A stretch of DNA of 64,000 bases, from contig NZ_JAAALO010000001.1 of assembly GCF_009908295.1 (NCBI RefSeq), positions 682,001-746,000 on the forward strand, read 5' to 3'. Position numbers and translations under genes: made by a program. This document shows, in pieces, positions 60,501-64,000 of this stretch; position 1 is the first letter of the stretch; each line of letters starts with the position of its first letter. Below the pieces are notes generated by a model. It saw nothing but the letters and a program-made list of their open reading frames with translations. It was not told the origin of the DNA and ran no database searches. Source of the stretch: Micromonospora rubida (GTDB taxonomy: Bacteria; Actinomycetota; Actinomycetes; Mycobacteriales; Micromonosporaceae).

Positions 60501-62302
60501 GCGCGGTCCTGACCGGGCGCGGCCACCAGCGGGGTGCCCAGCGCGAACGCGTTCTTGGCGAAGACCGCCAGGGACAACCGGGGGTCGACCGGCCCGCCCA
60601 GGCCGAGCGCGGCCAGCAGCGCCCGGCCGGGTTCGACGACCTGCTGCCGCCAGCCCGGGCCGAGGTCGAGCCGGGCGAAGCGCCACAGCCAGCTCACGTA
60701 CTCGTTGCCGAGCATGCTGCGGGCCCGGACCTCCAGCACCCGGGCGTCGGTGGCCAGGATCTCCACCATGGTCTGCTCGGGGTCGGCCAGCCCCGGCCGG
60801 ATCCGGGGCGCCGGGGCGGCCAGCCAGACCTGCTGCCAGAGGTTTCGCAGCACGGTGACTGCGCGTGCCTCGGCGGGGCTGGCCGGCTGCCAGCCGCGCA
60901 GCGCCGCCACCGGCAGCAGTCCGTAGGGCTGCGCGCCGATCCGCAGGGTGGGCAGCGGCCCCTCCGGGTGCAGGTGCTCGACGAAGTGGGCGCGCAGCTT
61001 CCGCTGCTCGGCCGGGGTGGCCACCGGCAGCAGGTGCCGCAGCATGCTGCCCGGCCCGGCCGGCCAGAGGGCCCGGCGGACCAGCCGGGCCAGCCGGCGT
61101 TCGTCCCGGTCGGCCGAGGCGGCGCGGGCCAGCGCGGTCGGCGCGTCGGGGCGTACCGCCCGGCGCCGGACGGTCGCCAGGTCCTCGACGGCCGGCGGGG
61201 GCGGTGCGCCCACAGTCGGGGTCGACCCGGCCGGTACGCCACTGAGCGGTGCGGCGCTGAGCGGCACGGCCAGGGCCCGGCCGGCCAGGGCGGCGGCGTT
61301 CTCGACCTGCGGGCCGGTGCCGCCGGGTACCACGTCCGTGCCGGTGACCGGGGCGACCGGGGGGCGCTCGGTCACGGTGACCGTCTCGGTGTTGTTGGTC
61401 GGGGTGCCCGGCGGCAGGAAGGCCAGCCCGTCGGTGGCGGCGTGGGCCTCCAGCAGCCGGTTCAGCCGCGCCGCGGAGATGTCCGGCGCGGTGTCGGCGT
61501 CGACGCCGAAGACCAGCAGGCGGTCCACGGGCTGGGGCCGGCCGGCGCCGTCGGTGGGCACGTCGACGGCGAAGGCCATTCCGGCGGCCACGGCGGCCGG
61601 GTAGTCGACCATCCAGCGCATGCCCTCGTCGACCGGGGGCGACTCGGCGGCGCCCGCCCCGATCGGGGTCCCGGTCGCCGGGCCGCCGGTCGGCACCGGG
61701 GTCGGCCCGGCGGCCAGGTCCCGGGCGACCGGCCCGGAGACGCCGGTGAACAGCGTGTTGCCGGTCGTGCGGCCCACCGCGTACCAGCGGGTCGGCAGCA
61801 GCCGGACCCGGGCCGGTTCGCACCACGGCGCCGGCCGGCGCAGCGGGTCGGGCAACTCGCCGGTGGCCGGGTCGGGCTCCATCACCCGGGCGATCCAGCC
61901 GGCCCGGGTCGCCCCGAACCGCCGGACCAGCTCGGTCCAGGCCTCCGCGCCGGGCGGGGTCCGCAGCGGCCCGTCGGGGGGGCCGGCGGGGCCGGTCGAC
62001 GCCAGCGGTGCCGGCGGGGCCGGGTCGCCGTCGGCGGGCGGGCCGAGCCAGTACGCCCGGCCGGCCGCCACCTCGTCGTCGGTCATTCGGGGCTCGTGGC
62101 CGTCGATGTGGATCTGGTCGGGGTAGACCCTGATCCGCAGGGTGGCGCCGGCGAACCGGGTCTCCAGCCGGACCGGCAGCAGCGCCACCGGGTACCCGGT
62201 GGACAGCGTCCACGGGGTGCCGGTGAGCGCGTCGGACAGCGGCGGTGGGGCGGCCGGGGCGGCGGAGGTGGTGCCGGCGGAGCGGCGGGGGATGACGGTC
62301 AT
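57578..62302 (-). CDS. Giant protein of unknown family in tail-like operon (1574 residues)
   Basis: A single open frame of 1574 codons with uniform coding signal. The N-terminal 120 residues include VALLPVRLETRFAGATLRIRVYPDQIHIDGHEP. Later parts alternate long helical regions with loops. A Ca-binding-like loop DPNGDGPPDIVG lies near residue 929, and a cysteine cluster CPVGGCVC near 1309, which may bind metal. No signal peptide, transmembrane helix or known catalytic motif is apparent. ATG 62302 overlaps the upstream gene's stop (62299-62302), and its stop overlaps the 643-residue gene. I cannot assign a function. Its size and coupling suggest a structural scaffold or a delivered effector. Confidence 0.72.
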   Translation of the reverse strand: MTVIPRRSAGTTSAAPAAPPPLSDALTGTPWTLSTGYPVALLPVRLETRFAGATLRIRVYPDQIHIDGHEPRMTDDEVAAGRAYWLGPPADGDPAPPAPLASTGPAGPPDGPLRTPPGAEAWTELVRRFGATRAGWIARVMEPDPATGELPDPLRRPAPWCEPARVRLLPTRWYAVGRTTGNTLFTGVSGPVARDLAAGPTPVPTGGPATGTPIGAGAAESPPVDEGMRWMVDYPAAVAAGMAFAVDVPTDGAGRPQPVDRLLVFGVDADTAPDISAARLNRLLEAHAATDGLAFLPPGTPTNNTETVTVTERPPVAPVTGTDVVPGGTGPQVENAAALAGRALAVPLSAAPLSGVPAGSTPTVGAPPPPAVEDLATVRRRAVRPDAPTALARAASADRDERRLARLVRRALWPAGPGSMLRHLLPVATPAEQRKLRAHFVEHLHPEGPLPTLRIGAQPYGLLPVAALRGWQPASPAEARAVTVLRNLWQQVWLAAPAPRIRPGLADPEQTMVEILATDARVLEVRARSMLGNEYVSWLWRFARLDLGPGWRQQVVEPGRALLAALGLGGPVDPRLSLAVFAKNAFALGTPLVAAPGQDRADRIRAYLDALAAVGLRGDQIPAAPASAGPVPLFHRLLRAALIAEHSAAADLLAEAAGLPAAAEIPEPELVDIRPGEVTPTLRRRLAVTVPGTGGRSVGEYLAAAAGDDDTRHRLATADLRELRDALADLATGLAPTGDDPAALDPDDLDRYVAGTLGLTAHRLDAWITSLASTRLDRLAATRPAGTPDGVHVGAYGWLTDLHPAPPPTLVDRPAHVPDTAAPPQLVAAPADAGHVHAPSPAQAVTAAVLRSAWRSHGGGDDNPVAVDLSSRRVRLAGQILAGMRDGQALGELLGYRFERGLHDHPGGPLDQYIPLFRRLAPVRAHRVDPNGDGPPDIVGTVASTAVADGLELHRLHRAGALATELAKLPGGARIAVGEVLAELADHADAVADALLAEGVHQLAVGDMDRAAAAVDVASGAAGSPPELHFTRTPAGGVSVTHRVALLFNLDARFADRRSDWPAGRSEQPRVIGAAADALTAALLPPANRVCWRARWHAPDGGVTDHVEGSLDRLQVAAVDHLAAPPHPGAPAGTDLDRRIEMVAWSSLAPPQVTPEWRLELDYDRAPGWPASRVSLAEFLAAVAALRDLFGRGRQLLAADLGTDSDAPVQVDDATRSQATELWQLALDTATGLRAAGSPGDPGWNETTVRTLLRTAAGFGIVGVLPPLPGTGAAATAAEAARSAGDELARRVAAHCRLVAEARGRTPCPVGGCVCDPETDFDDPTAPPADRRELHVARIRALLGADMPVLSASRAPDPVALTTALAASDALQGGSPHPVRRWLARYGRVRPAVGRLQEVLTYADALGAGGTVRVPTRVRVAQLPYQAGDRWAGEAAPPPGSQPTSLVLVSLGDLDLTRPVHGLLVDEWTEVVPAATTRTGLTFEYDAPAAAAGQAVLLAVSADGAATWQPAGLAQAVEETLDLAVARVTDLDSLGAGGQYLPAFYLPTNVAEAATTTDFVPDAAPVAPGEQEGR

Positions 62303-64000
62303 GGTTGGGTCTCCGGCGTGAGCAGCAGGTCACTGGCGTGGCGGGCGAGCATGACGGGCCGTTGCAGCGCCACCCGGGCCATGTCGGCGGCGTTGCGGCC
62401 GAACACCGCGCCGTCCACCGGCGTGGCCGGGAAGCCCGGCGCGTACGGGGAGAGGAACCGCGCTCCCGAGGGCAGGTCGCCCCAGTGCAGGTCGTCCCAG
62501 TGCTGACCGGCCCAGACCGGGGCGCCGGGCGGGTCCGCCGCCGGCCAGCCGTCCGGCTCGGCGTCCAAGCCGAACCGGGGCGCGGTGGGCTGCTCCCGCA
62601 GGACGAAGAAGTAGCCGGGATCGCCGTGCGCCTCGTCGGTCGCGCCGCGGGCCTGGTCGGCGGTGTACGGGAAGCCGAACAGCAGCAGGTCCGGGGAGAG
62701 CCAGGCGTTGAAGATCGGCGGCAGGTCCACCCCGGTCGGCTCCCGCCGCTGCGGCCCGGTCCAGCGGGCGCGGCGCATGGTGACCACGGCGGACGGGAAG
62801 CGGCGCAGCACCTCGCCCCGGATGACCAGGACCAGCGACTGCTCGTCGGGGCCGCCGACCGCGGTCAGGTGGCTGCCGAGCGGGCCGGTGAGCCAGGCCG
62901 CGTCGGTCAGCGGTGGCATGTCGGTCAGCGGAGCGCCGGCCGACGCCGCGCCCCGGACGTCCCAGAACTGCCGGAACCAGGTCTGCCGGGGGTCGGCGGG
63001 GAATCCCCGCCACAGCATCTCCCGGCTCATCTCGTGGTTGAGCCCGACCAGGAACGCCTCGATGAACCGGGGATTGGCGGCCAGCGCGGTCATCGTCTCC
63101 GGCGCCACCGCCGGCAGGTTCGGCACCACGTGCTCCTGGGACAGCCCGCGCAGCAGCTCGTAGCTGGGCACGTCGAAGGTGATCCCGGCGAGCAGCCGGC
63201 GCAGCGGGTCGCTGGTGGCCGGCAGCGCGTCGGCCAGGAGTTCACCGCCGACGCTCAGCCCGGCCAGCACCTCGCCGGCGACCGCGGTCTCCGGGCGGAG
63301 CGTGGCACGCACCGCGCCGGCCGCCGGGCCGAGCGGCAGCGGCAGCGGCTTCACGTCGACGGCCAACGCCTGGGCCGGGGCCAGCCGGTCCTGGTGGTTC
63401 GCGGCGGCGGCCATGAACCGGTCGCCCATCGTGGCGCGGGCGGCCACCAGGTCGGCCCGCAGGTCGGCGACGAGCAGGCCGCACCCGCGCCCGGTCGACG
63501 CGTCCGCCGCCCCGGGGATGTCCTGCGGCGGGCTCCAGATCACCGGCACGCCGGCCGGGTCCAGGTCGAAGCCGACCCTGGTGGTGAGCACGCCGACCCG
63601 GGAGCGGTGCGCCACCACCAGGTCGGGCCGGCGGGTACCGCTGACGTCGACGACCGCGACCCCCGCGGCGACGCCGGCCGCCACCTCCGCCTCGCCGTCG
63701 ACCGGCAAGGGGCTGGTCCACCCGGCGTCGGCGATCCGGCCACGCCGGTTGACGCCCCGGCCGGTGAAGTACCGGGCCACCTTCTGCCCGGAGGTGTTCT
63801 CGCCGGCCACGAAGACCAGCAGGTCCGGCGTCTGGTCGCCGGTCATGTCGACCACGTCGACGCTGACCGAGCGGATCGCCCGGAAGGTGTGCGGGGTGGG
63901 CAGCGAGTCGGTCCAGCCCCGGGTGACCCGGCCGGCCGCGTCCAGCCCCCAGCCGACCCGGTAGTACACCCGGTTCGCGGCGGCGTCGGGGCCGTCGATG
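62299..64000 (-). CDS. VCBS/FG-GAP-repeat-like protein, 5' end beyond window
   Basis: The frame is open to base 64000, so only the last 567 codons are seen. The visible N-terminal third has repeats with the pattern VDVVDMTGDQTPDLLVFVAG and VAVVDVSGTRRPDLVVAHRS, matching the DxxGDxxPDLxV core of VCBS/FG-GAP propellers (cell-surface or carbohydrate binding). The rest shows no recognisable domain but is rich in aromatic residues (WFRQFWDVRG, WAGQHWDDLHWGDL). It heads a run of coupled genes and its stop overlaps the 1574-codon gene. The true start and any signal peptide are outside the window. Confidence 0.75.
   Translation of the reverse strand, partial: IDGPDAAANRVYYRVGWGLDAAGRVTRGWTDSLPTPHTFRAIRSVSVDVVDMTGDQTPDLLVFVAGENTSGQKVARYFTGRGVNRRGRIADAGWTSPLPVDGEAEVAAGVAAGVAVVDVSGTRRPDLVVAHRSRVGVLTTRVGFDLDPAGVPVIWSPPQDIPGAADASTGRGCGLLVADLRADLVAARATMGDRFMAAAANHQDRLAPAQALAVDVKPLPLPLGPAAGAVRATLRPETAVAGEVLAGLSVGGELLADALPATSDPLRRLLAGITFDVPSYELLRGLSQEHVVPNLPAVAPETMTALAANPRFIEAFLVGLNHEMSREMLWRGFPADPRQTWFRQFWDVRGAASAGAPLTDMPPLTDAAWLTGPLGSHLTAVGGPDEQSLVLVIRGEVLRRFPSAVVTMRRARWTGPQRREPTGVDLPPIFNAWLSPDLLLFGFPYTADQARGATDEAHGDPGYFFVLREQPTAPRFGLDAEPDGWPAADPPGAPVWAGQHWDDLHWGDLPSGARFLSPYAPGFPATPVDGAVFGRNAADMARVALQRPVMLARHASDLLLTPETQP

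Noticed and set aside
57920..62506. 1528-codon plus-strand frame opposite the giant protein
   Set aside because: Composition is dominated by Gly, Arg, Asp, Gln and His and has low-complexity runs, as expected for an antisense frame. The minus frame has overlapping starts and stops with its neighbours.
52689..64000. Whole region as an intact prophage
   Set aside because: No integrase, terminase, portal, capsid or att-like repeats are visible in the window, so I call only a tail-like operon.

Overview
This window is from a high-GC Gram-positive actinomycete. The evidence is very strong GC bias at third codon positions, frequent GTG starts, actinobacterial-type promoters, Tat-like twin-arginine leaders, and typical families (MarR/MFS pair, ROK and LacI regulators, P450 plus 3Fe-4S ferredoxin, SapA-like secreted protein, oxidoreductase-methyltransferase fusion). 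A Micromonosporaceae member is my best guess, from overall gene content only; no rRNA or other marker gene is present. I saw no tRNA, rRNA, CRISPR array or replication origin.

Layout. 0-2.6 kb: MarR-MFS drug-efflux pair with palindromic operators, and a divergent TetR gene. 2.6-8.2 kb: a ROK regulator with a duplicated C-terminal tail, then a complete multiple-sugar ABC operon (ATPase mmsA, permease mmsB, binding protein chvE) with a promoter in front and an 18-bp-stem terminator behind. 8.5-13.2 kb: a P450, a truncated TetR-like fragment and a ferredoxin, then a large-subunit catalase and a SapA-like secreted protein. 13.3-17.3 kb: a membrane-anchored HTH protein, a DUF2071 protein, and M15-like and M23 cell-wall enzymes. 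17.3-24.2 kb: a xylo-oligosaccharide-type locus (LacI regulator, ABC binding protein and two permeases) divergent from a GH43 glycosidase and a CE4 deacetylase, with palindromes over the shared promoter. 24.3-27 kb: a GT1 glycosyltransferase, a DUF2188 protein and a gene broken by one in-frame TGA.

27-37.9 kb: a GntR regulator beside a nine-gene peptide uptake and hydrolysis operon. It encodes two M19 dipeptidase paralogs at its ends, a binding protein, two permeases, two ATPases, an S33 peptidase and an M24 protein that has lost metal ligands. The two M19 genes share a 339-bp identical tract, which looks like gene conversion. A palindrome of the GntR/HutC type lies just upstream of the operon. 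38-47.3 kb: an orphan FetB-like permease, two M23 endopeptidases (one with a six-repeat propeller-like tail), two phage-like membrane/coiled-coil genes, an MFS exporter, and a TetR-controlled, internally duplicated membrane exporter. 47.4-48.9 kb: a degenerate IS200/IS605 element with intact tnpA and a tnpB lacking RuvC-I. 48.9-52.5 kb: a membrane protein, a 59-residue membrane peptide and an FAD oxidoreductase-methyltransferase fusion.

52.6-64 kb (and beyond the right edge): the most unusual region. It is a tightly coupled minus-strand operon encoding, in transcription order, a VCBS/FG-GAP-like protein (cut by the window edge), a 1574-residue protein of unknown family, a 643-residue protein of unknown family, a 625-residue tail-fibre-like protein and an endolysin-like peptidase with two peptidoglycan-binding domains. 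The operon closes with a perfect 18-bp-stem terminator. No product has a visible secretion signal where its N-terminus can be seen. I infer a phage-tail-like or surface apparatus that is released by, or acts on, the cell wall; no sheath, tube or baseplate gene lies within the window to confirm that.
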